This document shows positions 23,499 through 40,564 of a stretch of 64,000 nt of DNA, piece by piece. The notes under the pieces are model-generated. The model saw only the letters and a program-made list of their open reading frames with translations. It made no database searches and was not told the origin of the DNA. Position numbers and translations under genes: made by a program. Each line of letters opens with the position of its first letter. Positions within the stretch are counted from its first letter, which is position 1. This stretch comes from Limanda limanda (lineage: Eukaryota > Chordata > Actinopteri > Pleuronectiformes > Pleuronectidae): assembly GCF_963576545.1 (NCBI RefSeq), contig NC_083646.1, positions 25,312,527 to 25,376,526 on the forward strand. Reading direction: 5' to 3'.

Positions 23499-24739
23499 TC
23501 AGTCACGCTGCAGTAAATCCCATCTGTTAAACTGAATCTAGCAAACACAGAGACAAAGATAAGGAGGTCCCCCATGTGTGTTGCATTAGCAGAGCACAAC
23601 AGGAATGGATGCGGCCTCTGACACGAGCAAACACGTCAATCCAATGTGTGAATTTGCCTCCCCATGTCTGGACACTGGATTACATTATCGTGTTTTTCAG
23701 AGCATGTTTATCACTTCTCAAGTGATTTTGGCAACAAGACTAAATCTGGATCTTATGAATCCCGTTGCACGGAAAGAAGACTGGTGAGCGTGACTGACAC
23801 ATGTTTGGCAAAACTCAGGTTCACTGGTTAATGTCACCATCTACTGGACAAACAGAGCAAAGCAGAAAAAGAAAGCAGGTAAACTCCTAAGGAATACTAC
23901 AGCGAGAGGTAAAATCATGACATTCATAGCGATTTGAATTTCAATTATGTATGAGAAAGTGGCTGGTTACAACTATAGAGAGGTTAAATGTAACTTATCC
24001 ATTTACAATAAGTACAGAATATAAGTGCAGTTTTGAGGAACTTGTACCAACTACTTTTAACATCTCTAATACTGTACTTGTATCTTAATAGCAGTAATTG
24101 CCATCTAGCAGATGGAAGTACTGGTCACCTGACAGATTTTATATACAGAATTATGATGAATGTACATATTTCATCCACTAAGCAGGTTACGTTTGAATTA
24201 CTATCGTTTTCTGTCTGTTTGTCTGTCTTTTAGCAGTGTAATATGATTTTATTGAAGGGCGGGGTATGAGCAAAAGAAAGACCCATACAATTTTGGCTTA
24301 GATTTGATTAAGGCAGCAGACAAGAGATTTTTTTGTCCCTTTTGTTGACATTCTATTTTGGTCGAGCTAATTAATGTACCTTTATAATAAACCAGCATTA
24401 AACATTAAACAAAACTGACTTCTATCAGTGTTTGCAAATTGGGGCGGCTCCATTGAATTAACTAGACTGTTGGGCCTTGGTGAAGGTATGAGCTCTAGAG
24501 TGACAGTGGAGTTATAATGTGTTACAAATGTTAAAATTAAACTGTGCAATAAAATGTATTAATCCGTCAAAATTGGTTTGAACAGCTGTAAATAAATACA
24601 CAAACCATAATAATACATATATGTCCCCTAAACTTGCCTGAAAGTTTTCGTTAGGATCCATGAATCAAAACTAAAAAAATGTTGAAAAACTAAAAATGTG
24701 TCTGTAGGTTACTATATTATTCCACTACATCAAAGAAAG
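23499..24739 (-). other. plec: intronic sequence, no gene seen
   Basis: AT-rich sequence with only short frames and no recognised repeat. Confidence 0.5.
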
Positions 24740-24887
24740 TAAAAGATCCTGGATCGTTCCCTGATCTGGATCCTCATCAGAATATAATGGATTCTTCCCT
24801 AACCCATACCACATCCTTCCACCAAGGTTTATGGTTATACGTCCAATAATTTTGCGTAAACTAGCAGACACACAGACAAACAAACAT
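24740..24887 (+). repeat. interspersed repeat tail (teleost type)
   Basis: Carries the phrases GATCCTGGATCG, TTCTTCCCTAACCCATACCA, CCTTCCACCAAGGTTTATGG, and a tail of ACACAGACAAACAAACA. I know this order of phrases from a common fish repeat whose 3' end carries CAAACAAACA-like units, which suggests a retroposon-derived 3' end. Class and age are not determined. Confidence 0.55.
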
Positions 24888-27800
24888 AGATTCTTGGCAA
24901 AATGTAATAATACACTGCTATAATGCTTTATAATTGTAAAATCCCCATAGTAAATTATTTTTCTGAGGAGAAGTTTCCAGTTTCTGTAAATTTCTGAGTA
25001 CTCCCACCACTAGATAATGATTCCCAAACACCCAAGACTATAATCTTAATATCTGAGAAAATAACATTAAACAGGGTCTGATGGGGACTTAAACTGTTCC
25101 ACACCTCCTCAGCAATGAAACTATATCAGATGAGATTCCAGACATTATCCTGTATCCTTCATGACGGGGTCAGTCCCCCCTGCCCTTGACTCTTACCACC
25201 CACGTCGCTCTGCGTCTGTGCAGGAAGGACCTATGCACACGTACACTTCCACTGTGCATGTGAGCTGCGTATGAACACCAGCTCTACACCATCAGCCCTG
25301 ATAGTGTTTCCCATGCGGAACCAACACTGTGATAAATCATCACCTAATGACATCAGTGATCAGGGGAATATCCCCGCTCTAAAACTGGACCTGTCTATCT
25401 TCTGGAATGGTTTTCAACAGCTGACTGTCACTGAGTGTTTATGGTGAATGTTTATGTTAAGTGTTTGACATTGCCAGTTGTTGTGAGGATTAGTGAGCAG
25501 GTTATAAATGTTTTATGGACAATCGACATCGTGCTGCTCCCTTTAAATGCTTATGTCTTCTTTTGAGGGCTTCACAGTTTGACACTCACAGGGCGATGTT
25601 AAAAGATAATCCAGGAAAGATTAAGAATTTCAACACAAATACAGTAGAACAATGTTCATGAAAATACAAAACATTTGGAAGAGCTAATCACAGTAGATGA
25701 CAAAGTCTAGGGCTTTAACTACATAACAACTATTCTCACTATCAATTCATCTGCCAGTATCTTCCATTATTCATTGAATAAGGTGCCAAAGGTGACATTT
25801 AAAAAGCTGTCAAATGATCAACATGTGTCTCAGAAAAATAGCTTGACTTCCAGACACTGCAGTAATCATCATCTGTCACTTTGGTGGGTGTGACCATGTC
25901 CTGTTGTTGGCTGGAATTTGTCAAGTGGAGGGAAGAGCAGCTTATAGGCTTTACAAACCTGTGATCTCTGACAGGGGACTAGCTACAGACTGTCTGCTTG
26001 TCAAGCTGATGCTGACTCGGCTTGCACTGTTCTGAGATCAGGTATTTGTAAGCATTCACAGTGTAAAACATACTTGCGCATTAGAAATTTACTACGAAAG
26101 TCTTTTCTTGCTCATTGTTGAGAGGCAACAGCAGGTAAACGCTTCATGTTTGAGAAGTTTGAGAGAGAAAACTACTACACATGTTTTGCAGATAGTTCAT
26201 TTGTGTGCTTAATGTGCAGGCAACTGACAACTGCTGTCAAATCTAACAACAACAACAACATGATGAGAAGTTTAATTTTAGTCACTGCTGCTATCTTGGA
26301 TGAAAGGGCTTTTTTTGCACCGCAGTCACTGGTCTGCCTCACTTTTGGGAGACCCCCCTGACACCAATACTGCACAGATGCACTGGTCCTCCTCACAATG
26401 ATGACATAACACCAACGTGGTATTTATTACATATACAGAACTAACGGTTACCACCACCCACCCCTTGCTGCTCTGTTACACACTGCACGCCAACCACTTA
26501 ATCAATGACCCAGTCCTATTTAAAAAGCACAGATTAATTGTGTGCGATGACATTAAATCTTGTTAAGATATGGTTTCTGGCAAAGAAATTGGTGCCCAGG
26601 AAATGAGAAAAAAACAATTTCCTGAACATCCACGAGAAAACATCCAGCTGGAGAATTGGACACCAACAACATGTCTTAAACATCTTCACCCACACGGACA
26701 AATATGTAGAAATCTAAAGTGGTAACTGACATTATGTCAGTTTCACTTGAATAACTGTCTGCATTTGTTGTAGCAGCCCTACAGAGAGAAAACTGCTGCT
26801 GCCAAAGTCACGCATCATGTTTTACGCTAGTGAACATTAAAACAATATATAACACTAAACGTGGAACAACAGGATGTGAGAGGAGGCAGCCAGACTCTCC
26901 TCTGGAACATCCCATCATCGTCACATTTCCTGAACGGACAGTTTGCTGCCGGATGGTGTGTCAAGGACAACATGATGTTCCAAGTACACTAGTATGTTTA
27001 AAGGAAAGTCTGTCTTCTAGCCATATAACTGTCTTCCTGGAACATCCATCTATTCAGTGTCAAAGGGAGCTCTAATGTACCATTTACAGAAGTGAATTTC
27101 CTTTAGAGGCCACTTTTTAGTTTTTTAGGTAATCTGTAAGCTCCCTAGGAAACAACACCGTGTTCCATGATCTTCCGACATGGTGGGGGCTGTTCAAAAA
27201 ACAACCAAAACCCCTTTCAGCAAGGGAAAAAACACAGAAAGTACAAATGTGGGAACCCTCTCCCAGGACGGACAGAAGTACAATAGATGATGCATTAAAA
27301 TAAAATATTGAAACAGTAGTAAGACAGATTCATCTCATCAAGTTAATTTACTTCAGGGCCTTCAGCCTCATCTCATTACACATCAGGATGATGGAGTTTG
27401 ATTAGTAAGTTCACTCACTGAGAAAAGTGCTGATGAAGACTGTGAGCTGTGGTTGAAAGCAATGGAAAAAGCCAGTTCTCTGAAACTGCTGAAAAGGTTT
27501 TCTGAACATGTCAGACGTATAACTGCATGCTGTGTAAGTATAGGAGTCCTCCTCCTATCACACGCATAAACACAGCTTATTGTTTTTCGAGTATTTAAAT
27601 TCATACCTACGGGTAATTTAGAGTCTGTAGTTCATGCAAACTCCACAAGAAAAGGGCCTGATTGGACATCAGGTTCGAACCTAGAAGCTAGTTGCTTTGC
27701 GGCGGACGCAGCAGAGGCTGTGATATCATAACATTTTGTCCAATGACAAGCCAAAGCAGTTACACAGATTCTTGGGACATCTCTAAGTGCACCTGCAATT

Positions 27801-27924
27801 TGTTTCATGTAGGTGCAGAAAAACAGATTTCTGTCAGCTAAGGTTGTTTTTATAACACTGATGAACAGCATGAGTTAATTTTTCAAAAAAGTTTGGTTTT
27901 AATTAATTTAGTGATGCTAAAAAA
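24888..27924 (-). other. plec: intronic sequence, no gene seen
   Basis: About 3 kb with frames no longer than about 80 codons and no recognised domain, repeat or RNA gene. A short CAACAACAACAACA run occurs near 26247. A tRNA B-box-like GGTTCGAACC near 27672 lacks a cloverleaf. Confidence 0.5.
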
Positions 27925-28139
27925 AGACATCCTGATTGACAGCTGGACTGACTCACGATTGGTTGAGCGGGTGTATCGACAGGAGCTCAGTACAGCATCT
28001 CTACCTGGATCGATGCAGTACAGACTCTTGCTCCAAAAGTGCAAAATGGCAGAGTTAGTATCCGGGATAATTTGGTTTTATTTCTGGATAGTGGGATAAA
28101 AGTGCAGACCTGTCATCCATCTTTATTTACAGTCTATGG
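27925..28139. mobile_element. MITE-like element, same family as 18745-19119, truncated
   Basis: The right end reads CATCTTTATTTACAGTCTATGG, close to the right end of the copy at 18745-19119. The interior GATTGACAGCTGGACTGACT and the following CGATTGGTTGAGCGGG phrase match the interior of the copy at 48669 (AGATTGACCAGATGAAACTG, then CGCAATTGGTGGGGG). The left end is missing or too diverged to see. No coding capacity. Confidence 0.5.
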
Positions 28140-28572
28140 TCCAATCAGTCCATTCTGATAGATATTGTGAGGATTTCTTGTTTTGTAGCTGTCTGGTGTC
28201 ATTTGAAGGTGATGTAATAATGGTAAACACAGTGGATAGCCATGAGTAATGGCACAGTGATTTGATGCAACACTTCTTCACTCAGAGGCTGCAGATTGAT
28301 CAAGATATGTGTTTCTGCTGCTGCAGAATTATTTCATAAAGCAGCAACACTGTAAGAATTACTCACTGAATCACTGACATTCCTGCTTTAAACATGACAA
28401 ACAGACTCTGAGGGGTCTATGGCCTAAACTCACCTCTGCAATAGAATGTTTGACCCCCCACTAGGCCTTGGTGACTGGAACCTGCGTCTGTCAACAACCC
28501 TAACACTTCCACCAGTGTCAGTTGCACTTGTAACTGCCAGATAGACAAACCTCCACCAGCCAAGCATTTAGA

Positions 28573-28574
<2 letters not shown>
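28140..28574 (-). other. plec: intronic sequence, no gene seen
   Basis: A GTGAGT donor-like site at 28432 has a phase-1 frame behind it, but that frame gets its only ATG from inside the neighbouring CA repeat, so it is not called a gene. Confidence 0.45.

Positions 28575-28614
<40 letters not shown>
28575..28614. repeat. CA microsatellite
   Basis: About 40 bp of uninterrupted CA dinucleotides. Confidence 0.95.
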
Positions 28615-28615
<1 letters not shown>

Positions 28616-31600
28616 TACAGCACCACTTCTTACTCTGTGGGAGGTCTTTGAGTCATGCTGCAGCCTGATGGAAGCTCAGTGGGAACGTTTTCTCTCGGTA
28701 ATCCCAGAGTGTGACAGGGAAAAAAGCATCTTTGAGTGAGAGAAAAATCCCTCCCCTGTGGGCTCTGGACTGAGAGTCAGCAGCTCGGCAGCGTCACTGA
28801 GATCAGAGAGTAATATACTGCTCAGGCTGCTGATACAGAGCATAAAGAGGCAAGTTAGGGAGCAGTGAGCGACGACAAGACAGTAAATCTGCTCAAGACC
28901 AAGTGAACACAGTCAGTATCCATTTACTGCAGAGTTACACCTCTGCAGAATGAATTCATCTGTGATGCAGCTTTTAGAGACCAGAGGCGCTGAACTGTAT
29001 CTGTCAGTACAACAGGAAGTACATCATATACAGTAAAGTGGTTTTGTCTGTAACTGAATGATAATTGATTTCTAATGTTCTTTAATTGATGCTCTTTTTC
29101 ACTTTATTCTGTTCAGCACTGGTTCATGCTACAAATACAGAATAGACACTTGGCACAGATGGGATTTTGGGCCATAGGGGTTTGAGAAAATGTCTGGAAA
29201 ATTGGGATTGACATTTTGTTGAGTTTTCTTTTCACATATGAAGAACGCACCAAGAGATTCTAGAGGCCAGACAGGTTCACACCAGAAGGAACATTTCCAG
29301 AGGGTTAGCAGTGATGTCTGGGTAGAGAAAGCAGGACCTGATGTATAAATGTGGAAATCAAAGTTTTGGTTTACAGCACATTGGCACTGGCATTGGCCCT
29401 TATCACCAAAAGCGCCACTCGTCAGCGTCCACTCCCTCATTGGATGTTGACCTGCTGTATTCTCACGTCAACTCACTCAAACACTTTCCGAACATTTTAC
29501 CATAGACATTTTTCTGGAACATGTCTGAAAACAACTCTAGTGGAAAACCACAATGATGTCGCACGTCGCACTTAGGTTTAAAATTTCGAATTAGCGTTTT
29601 GTCCAGCGCCATTGTGGAAATTTGAAACTAGAAGTAACCACATTTGGAGGAGTGAGGGTTGAGCTTGAGTCAGAGCTCGAGGACACTGCACACACACCTA
29701 CAGCTGCGACCGGCACCCATTGGACCGTACTAGTCAATCGCAAAGTAATCATGCCCCAATGCATACCGACCAGTGATTAAGACCATAGGAAAAGTTTACT
29801 GTTACATCAAGTGATTGGTCCTTTAGAAACTGACTTATTTTTGCCAACAGTCACCCTCTGTTGGTTATTCGAGGGAATACAGGGCCTCACCCTCCGGACC
29901 CAGAATCTACGGCAATCTTTATAGTCAGTTTGTGGTGAAAACCCAACACCTGTGGCCCTGACTCATCATCTGTTCATCTACATCTGTAGGTCTGACAGTA
30001 CCTGCGACTGTACGTGCTGAACATGAACTATAACAATGAATTCACAGGCTTTAGATAAAGGCTGTGGCTGTTTGTTTGTGTATATATTATGTAAATTCCT
30101 ATGTGAATCAATGTTTTGGGTCCTCGAAAAGAACCTTTCAATTCCCACTGATCCCAGTGGATAATCCATGTAAAATCTTTCATTAACTGCTGATACAGTG
30201 GGTTGAGTTACAACTTCCACTGTCACCTCTCCTTGAAAAGAATAAAACAAACTCCAGACAACTCTAGGAAAATAACATGTTTTGAGGATTGGTATGAGGA
30301 CAATAAAGCTGCAGTCGCCTCCATTATGTTGAACACAATCATTAGCAGCTTTAAAACATGTTGTTCTGTGTTCCCTGCGAGTACAGACAAGAAAAGCAAA
30401 CAGGCTGAAGAATATGGACGACAAATTGATTCATGAGAAACAAATGATGACTACAAAGTTTCTTACAGGTGCTATAAAGGAAAGTTACTGGTTCTTTTCA
30501 CAGACCCCCGGGAATCTGCAGACCCCCATTTGAGAACCACTGCCGTGAAGGACACAATGAAGCACAACTGCTTAATTCACATTAGGGCTCTACATTCGGG
30601 TTTTAACATTGATTTTGAATGACAGGAAATATGTCTTATCCATAGTACCAAACACGGTGTTAAGTTAAACATTCAGTGCATCGTATGTACTGCATATTTA
30701 CACGGATTTAGATTTTCTTTTAACTAAATCATATTTAGAACGGCACCGTATATATATATTTTTAAATTAGCTATAAATTACATGATTATGTTGAGGAAAT
30801 AGTGAAGAAAATGCACACATAAAGATGATGTTACCAAGATACAGAAACATATGAAATGTTTGTTTCATCACAGACTTTGCATTCTTCTGTGGACCCTGCA
30901 TCCAACAAGAAGTGGCTGAAATCCAAGTAGGGAAATCCCTCTTTCTTTCTCACTGAACAGCTAAAGATTCAGATGCATTCCTCAGGCTGTGCACATATTC
31001 AGCTTGATGTATTCATCGCTTCATAACTGCTGGATGACCTAACGGTGTCAAATTCCAATACACATTTGGCTGCATTTATTCTGTAAATTACAACCAAATA
31101 ATCCCTATAAGACATAACACTAGTTAATGTATGTGAAGCAACAAATACAGGATGTTTTTAACCCAATACAGATATTTGATGATATTAATTGACTTTATAC
31201 AACTCATATTTGTTCAGTTGTAGTAATGACCTGGGGAGCACGATGGTGGACAGTCATGACACTGTTTCAACACATATCTTTTAACGGCTGTACTGATAAA
31301 GCTTTGTTCAGCTAATATCAATACATCACCATATTCGTCAGGTTGTGAAACATCTATCAAAGTCAAAACACTCTGCCCGAATAATCAGCATACATGCACA
31401 ATCCATATACACATATTACTCTTGCATTTGTTTAAGTACATTAGTAAAAAAATGTATATATGGTTTTATGTTTTGATGCCAATCGTAAAATAAATAATAC
31501 ATAAAAGAAAAAAATATCATATCAATAGAAAATCAGTAATTTTGTCTGTTTCATGCTGAAGCAGCGATGTAGGTTCAGCAAAAAATCCTGTAAATCCAGT

Positions 31601-31946
31601 ATTGCCACATCAAACAGTCACGCTCTCTGATTTGCAAACATCAGCTGCAGTAGTTGAGTGAAATCAGAAACATTAAAAGTATAACTATCCTTCAGTGTTC
31701 TCTGAAATCTGACAACTGACTTCAGTCTCCTGACAGGCACTGACAGACTCGGACAGAATCCTGTGAATACTGAATCATGTGTTTGCTGCCGTGTGAAGAG
31801 TTTGACCCATGTGCAGTCACACCCTCAGTTATGTCCGCCCACCGTCTGCTCTCCACCTGTATCACTTTACCTCAGCTCGGCCACCTGTTCCTTTCTCTCT
31901 TTTCAGTTGCACTTCTGTTCAGTTATGCATAGCGAGCGTGTCTTAC
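28615..31946 (-). other. plec: intronic sequence with one transposon-end fragment
   Basis: No supported gene. At about 30500-30545 the phrase CTGCAGACCCCCATTTGAGA followed by ACCACTG resembles the outer end of fish hAT-type elements, with no partner end seen. The rest is AT-rich intron-like DNA. Confidence 0.45.
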
Positions 31947-31980
31947 CTTTGCTCGAGCTGAAGGACTCCATGCTGAACAT
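31947..31980 (-). CDS. candidate plectin alternative first exon (MFSMESFSSSK)
   Basis: A minus-strand frame ends in phase 1 at a G (31947) followed by a strong GTAAGA donor. ATG at 31980 has an in-frame TAA directly before it, and a second ATG is at 31971. The peptide is MFSMESFSSSK or MESFSSSK. Sequence upstream on the coding strand (31981-32180) is CpG-richer and purine-rich, like a 5' UTR, and differs from the AT-rich surroundings. Short first exons of this size are normal in plectin (1d has five codons). I cannot match the peptide to a named isoform, and short phase-1 frames also arise by chance, so it remains a candidate. It lies between the 1e exon and the S10 exon. Confidence 0.4.
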
Positions 31981-32218
31981 TTACAGCTACGTCCACCGAC
32001 CAAGTCCCAACGGATACAGTCACTAACTCTCTCTCTTTGTTTGATCTCAGTGCGTCTCGCCGGATCTTTATCTTTCTCTCCCTATCTGTGTTCCTTCTCC
32101 GCTCTCTCTCTTTCAAACACGTCACACTGTGTAGATCAACAGAATTGCGAGTTCCCCCCACCACTCCTTCTTTTTCACAGGTCAGAGCCGCCCTTCATAA
32201 TAATAATACCTCTGTTAA

Positions 32219-35477
<3,259 letters not shown>

Positions 35478-35693
35478 TATAAGGTCACTGTGACCTCTGA
35501 CCACCAAAATCTATAGTTCATCCTTAAATCTGAGTGTTTGTACCTAATTCAAGAAATTCCAGTAAAGCATTCTTGAGATAATGTGATCAGGAGAATGGGA
35601 AGCATGGAAGGACGGCACGGACATACACAGGATGGACATATACGGGACGGACGGTAAATCCGAAAACATAATGCCACTGGCTGTCGCCAACAC
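35478..35693 (+). repeat. interspersed repeat fragment (teleost type)
   Basis: Begins AAGGTCACTGTGACCTCTGA and continues through TTCATCCTTAAATCTGAGTG, an AATTCAAGAAATTCC phrase, GAGAATGGGA, and AAACATAATGCC near GGCTGTCGCC. I recognise this order from a common fish repeat family, diverged here. Class not determined. Confidence 0.55.
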
Positions 35694-36764
35694 AAGGCAT
35701 TCCTTTATATTAACCCATCCACAAGTAGCACATCTCTGTGTTCTAACTTGTGGACACCCGAATGACACCACAGGGGCAGTGTGGAGGCATGTTATGTTTT
35801 GTTTCCGTTTTTTCTCTGAACTATCCCTTTAACTTGTTACTCCTAAGTAGCCAACAATCAGTGTGTGGTCAGAATGAATGAGTCATTTGTATGTGGTCAC
35901 TTAAGTGGCCTATTATACTTTAAATCATTTGTTGATCGTTCATCCTTTTTGATAAAGACATCCAAATAAATAAACCCAAGACAGAAGGGACTGCCTCTGA
36001 GGAATAGTAAATGAGTCACCCTACTGTCTGATTCAACATCTCATTTAAGAAACTAAAGTCTGGGACATGTGAAAATGTAACTGGGTTTGATTTTCCCATG
36101 AATGCAGACTGGAGAAAAGCACACACGGCCGACCTGTAAAAGGACTACACGCTCCAAGTTCAAGGGCCCTGCTGCCGATCATTCCTTCAACTTCAAGTTC
36201 AAGCTCAAGAGTCCACAAGGAGAAGATCTTTGCAAAGCTGCAGAGACTCATAAACTGTCCTCCCAAATTGTAATCTTGTCCTCTTGTAAACTCGAGTCAT
36301 GAGTCTCATCTTGTTCCTTTCATGCAGCTTTTTTCTGACCGTTTGTTGCCTTGTTTGGCCTTTTTTCACAGCCAGCTGTCTCAGATCACTGTTGCATTAC
36401 TGCAATATTCAACAAGCAAACATTCATTGTAATCCAAATAAATGTGGCAGCACTGCAGCACAGGTTTTAAACCTTAACACCATTTTCCTTTAAGGCAACT
36501 AACTCCCATAGTTTTCAAAAGCCTCCTGCTATTTTTTTCCCTTCCTGTCTTTGTGCTTTCTGTTTCCTCAGTTGTTTCAGTGAAATCCAAGATGCCAGAC
36601 ATGGCTCCAACATAGATGCACTTACAAGAAACAGTCAAGAGAGTGAGCCGAGCAGTACATGTACCAACAGTACCTGGGAATAGTGTCGTTCACAGACTAC
36701 TAGATACCACTGGATACAACTGGCCCTAAAACTGAAGGAGTGAATTTAAATTTACTAGATCTGT

Positions 36765-36910
36765 TTTTTGGATCTCCACCAAATTTTAGACACTCATAAA
36801 TATCAGTCTAATCTGGACATTACTGTCTCCATCTGTCCAGTAGTTATTGCATAATTTTATTACCTAACAGACAAATGCAGAAGAAAATGTAAACTCTTTG
36901 GCGGAGGTAA
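36765..36910 (+). repeat. interspersed repeat fragment (teleost type)
   Basis: Contains CCACCAAATTTTAGACACTC near its start and ends with TTGGCGGAGGTAA after a CAGACAAATGCAGAAGAAAA-like stretch. The tail is typical of fish retroposon 3' ends that finish in CTTGGCGGAGGTAA. Truncated and diverged. Confidence 0.5.
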
Positions 36911-39900
36911 GAATGTATTTTTCAGAGAAGTGGCTTGCAGCTCTTGTGAATCATGGTCATCTTTAATCAGGATAGGTTATGTGAAAATGAGACAGTTGTC
37001 CAAACCTATGAGATCTCGTTCAAAAGGTATTTCACTGTCTCGTGAGCCAATGACAAGCAGAACTTGATGACTGGATGGAAAATAACTGCCCGGTGCAATG
37101 ACATCATTTTTTACATTCACATGAAAGTCCTCTCTAACAAAACACACACAAGTACATAGGCCTGTGTTTACTTCAGTAATGGTTACACATATTTTCACAG
37201 GCTTTTCTCTCCCTTAATGCACAGACACACCGCTCACAGCCCTGTGAGGTGCCACATTGCAAAGTAAACACACAGCCAGCAGGTAGTACCTCTCACATGA
37301 ATGCACCATGACGGCAGCGCAGACAGACACTTCAAAGAATGACCCGTAAAAGTTGACACGGCAAAATGCGATAACCGGAACATAATGTATTCTATCATAT
37401 ACCAGATTCCATATGACTCTTCTTTTTCAATTTAATCGCGAGACATAAACAGCATCAATGTCGGAAGTGTGTTGGAAAATCCCAGCAAAAATCTCAATTC
37501 TTCTCTAAATGGTTTGAGGTGAACAGGCACACGATTGTTTTGGTTGGAAAACATCCAAATGCAATGTGGTTGACATTTACTGATTACGCAAAAACCTGGA
37601 CTACCTGTCCTCTGTTTAACTTGCATCACTCCAGCGTGGATAAATAGCACAGTGTGTCACCTTTGCCATGGATTCTCCTGGTCAGGAAACGAGGTACAGC
37701 AGAGTATGACGAGAAGGAAGCAGAGTGTACGTAGGAGTGCTCTTTAAGTGGGAAACAAGGATATGGTGGCACAGAAACAGGGGAAGTGAAGGCAGGAAGA
37801 CAAGCATAGGGTCTGTGTGAGCCATAACTCCTCGAATCACAGGTCAGGGAATTCCCTGTTACTCTGATTAGGGAGCTGTGTGTGTGCATGACAGTGGGGA
37901 AAGAAAACCCATTACCGCAAACAGAAACAAATATGTTATTGTTTTCAGGAATGGATAAAGGAAGAGGAGGGAGCCGCTGAACTCCGTCATCGTGCTCATT
38001 ATATTTGAAAAACTAATTTTAGGCTTTAGCTCATGCTGTGGTGTTTCTGCAGGCTGATAAATGTGTACAGAGAATTTCATTTCTTTTCCAAATAAATGCA
38101 GCAGAGACACATTTACAAATCAAACAGCATTTCCTGCATAATGAAAATTATTTAATTCGGACAATAGAAGAGAGGAAGTTGCACACAGTAGAAGACCTCA
38201 CCCTGTTCTACTGCGTTTTAGTTTTAGATTGAAAGGTAGAAAATGTTTTTCAAAAGGTTTTTGACATTTACATTGCTCCAATTAAGCCTATTTATCTTTA
38301 AGATCAATAGACAAGTGGGAATCAGCGGCGAGATCTATCAAAGTACATTTATTTCATTACTGTGCATAAGTACTTTTTTCACATTTTTGTAATCTTCTGA
38401 ATTAAGAAGTTTATTTGGGGGTATCTTCACTTTTACCAAATGAGATATAATTAAATATCTGCACTTTCGGCTCAAACAAATATATTTAACCCAGAGGTTA
38501 CAGGACATGCATTATGGGATTTATTTCATCACCTTTTCTTGAGCAACATTAGAGGATTTCTAAAACATCCACATCAACTCCACTTGACTGAGAAAACAGA
38601 AAGGGTCTCCAACCCTCACCTCCACAAAAGGTGTCTGTTAAACCATATTTGCCACAGATCAGGTGCAGTGTGACAGATGGATGCTCCCAATGCAAACAGG
38701 AGCTGTCTGTGGATATCTGTTAGGACGTAAAACAGGAGGGCCTGTGGGGTTTTCCATGGCTTCCCTCAAGGAGTGTAAGGGAGAATGAAATTAATTCAGG
38801 GAGGAAATGGAGTGACACAGAGACTCTGTAAGTCTCGATGCCTTCATGTTACTGTCCATGAATTGGCCTGCAACGCATACATGCATAAACCGATGACAAT
38901 AAAATGTAAAAGATCTGATGGGTGAGAATCAAACTCTGAGATGCTATCTACATATGTCGCTCAAAGTCCTTGTCGACTTTCACACTGTGGTGAGATCCAA
39001 TAAATTGTTTCCTATTCCTAGTGTAACTGTGTGAAGACTCACACACACACACGTCTGTAGAAAAAACAAAACGCAGCCAGTGACACAGCTGTAATTATGT
39101 GAAGGTTCACGCTGTGACTCTGTTAAACCTGAGACGTTAGATTCATGTGATCATTTCTAACGTTCTGATCATAAATACCACCTAGCTTCTGCCACTTTGA
39201 TTAATCATGTGATTCTAAATCAAGCATGAGCTAATTTCCTTGGAAAACACAAGTGGGTGCTGGATGGCTGGGGTCTGAGTGTGTATCTGTGTGTTATGCT
39301 AAAAGTCAGCGTGGTGTTCATTTATCAAGAAAATCAATGTGACCACCACAGGCCTACGCCATCATTCTACCCGACCACCACCCGTCTCCACACTATAAGG
39401 TTGGGGAGTGGCATCATCTCACCATCAGACCACATTTCGTGTTGACTTGGACCTTTTTGGTGACTTCATTTGTGAGTCTTGTGGGGCTGTATTAGATTTT
39501 TACTCCAATGCTAAGGTTGTTTTTTGTGTTTTTTTTTTATCTTCCTGCAGAGCTCGTAAAAGTTGCCTGAAGGCCTCCAATACTCTGTGTATGTGGTTCT
39601 GCAAATATTGCACATTTGTCTACTGCTGTGTAATCTTGGAATGTATATACAAACACACACGTCTGTCTGCTTGTTTAGAGGCTGCTGAGAAACATTCCAC
39701 CAGCACATACCAGTTACATTAGACTTTACTAACACTGTTTAGTAACAATAGCCATCATTACCATCCGTTTTAAGCTGCCTCCAGTTAGAGACAGGTCACT
39801 CATTGAGAGTCTGACAACAGAAACTGGAGCGGCACGTGTGCATAACTTGTTCTGAGAGGTCGAACCTGACGGGTCACATGCTGAGGAGATGCAACTATTG

Positions 39901-40564
39901 GAACATGCAGAGATATACAACAGAGAAAAAATGTGTAGAGATATTTGTTGTCAGTCATTCCATCGTTTCCCCTATTGTATACAAAAACTTTGTGCTGCAA
40001 TTCAAACCACCTGTCACACACATGCACGCGTGCACACACACGCACACTAACACACTCTAACACACACACAGTAGACCTGCCCCTTATTTCACCACTAACA
40101 ACAGCTGAGGCAAGCTGATGTTCAGCTTTGCATTGAGGGTTTGCATGGCAAATATGAGGTCAGAGCGCACATCAGTCAAAAAGTGGGAGTTTCAGTCCTA
40201 CTCAGTATTCGTCTCTGGTGACAGACAGTGACACAATGTTCTTTGACAACAGCTCAGAGGTAGGGGAGAGAAATCCAGCATGTAGATGAGAGGAACACCC
40301 TCTCTCTCTGCTTTTGTCTACAGAGGCTTTACGCTTTAAAAATGTCTCATTTTGAAATATAATACAGAAGCTGGGTTATCTGAAGCTTCTGCTGCTTCTC
40401 AAACAATAGCAGAGTCAGACACACCTCCCTGCCTGCCTTCCCACAGAGACACAATAACACAATGGAATATCCACCCTCAATCTTTAGTGTCCGGCCTGAG
40501 TCTTCTTCATGTAAATCCAAACACAACTCTGTAATTCTGTAAATTAAAATCAGGAATGAAATAC
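36911..40564 (-). other. plec: intronic sequence, no gene seen
   Basis: About 3.6 kb without a supported gene. GTGAGG/GTGAGA donor-like sites near 38198, 38617 and 39418 were read back; the first meets a stop, the second shows no ATG, and the third yields only a four-codon frame (MWSD). A short CA tract lies near 40040-40070. Confidence 0.45.

Noticed and set aside
27665..27685. GGTTCGAACC, resembling a tRNA B box
   Set aside because: No acceptor or anticodon stems can be formed around it.
28417..28611. A 64-codon minus-strand frame that reaches a GTGAGT donor in phase 1 at 28433
   Set aside because: Its only ATG and its first dozen codons come from the CA microsatellite, and the rest has no family match.
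39418..39432. Four-codon phase-1 frame MWSD before GTGAGA
   Set aside because: Too short to separate from chance, with no similarity to any plectin exon I know.
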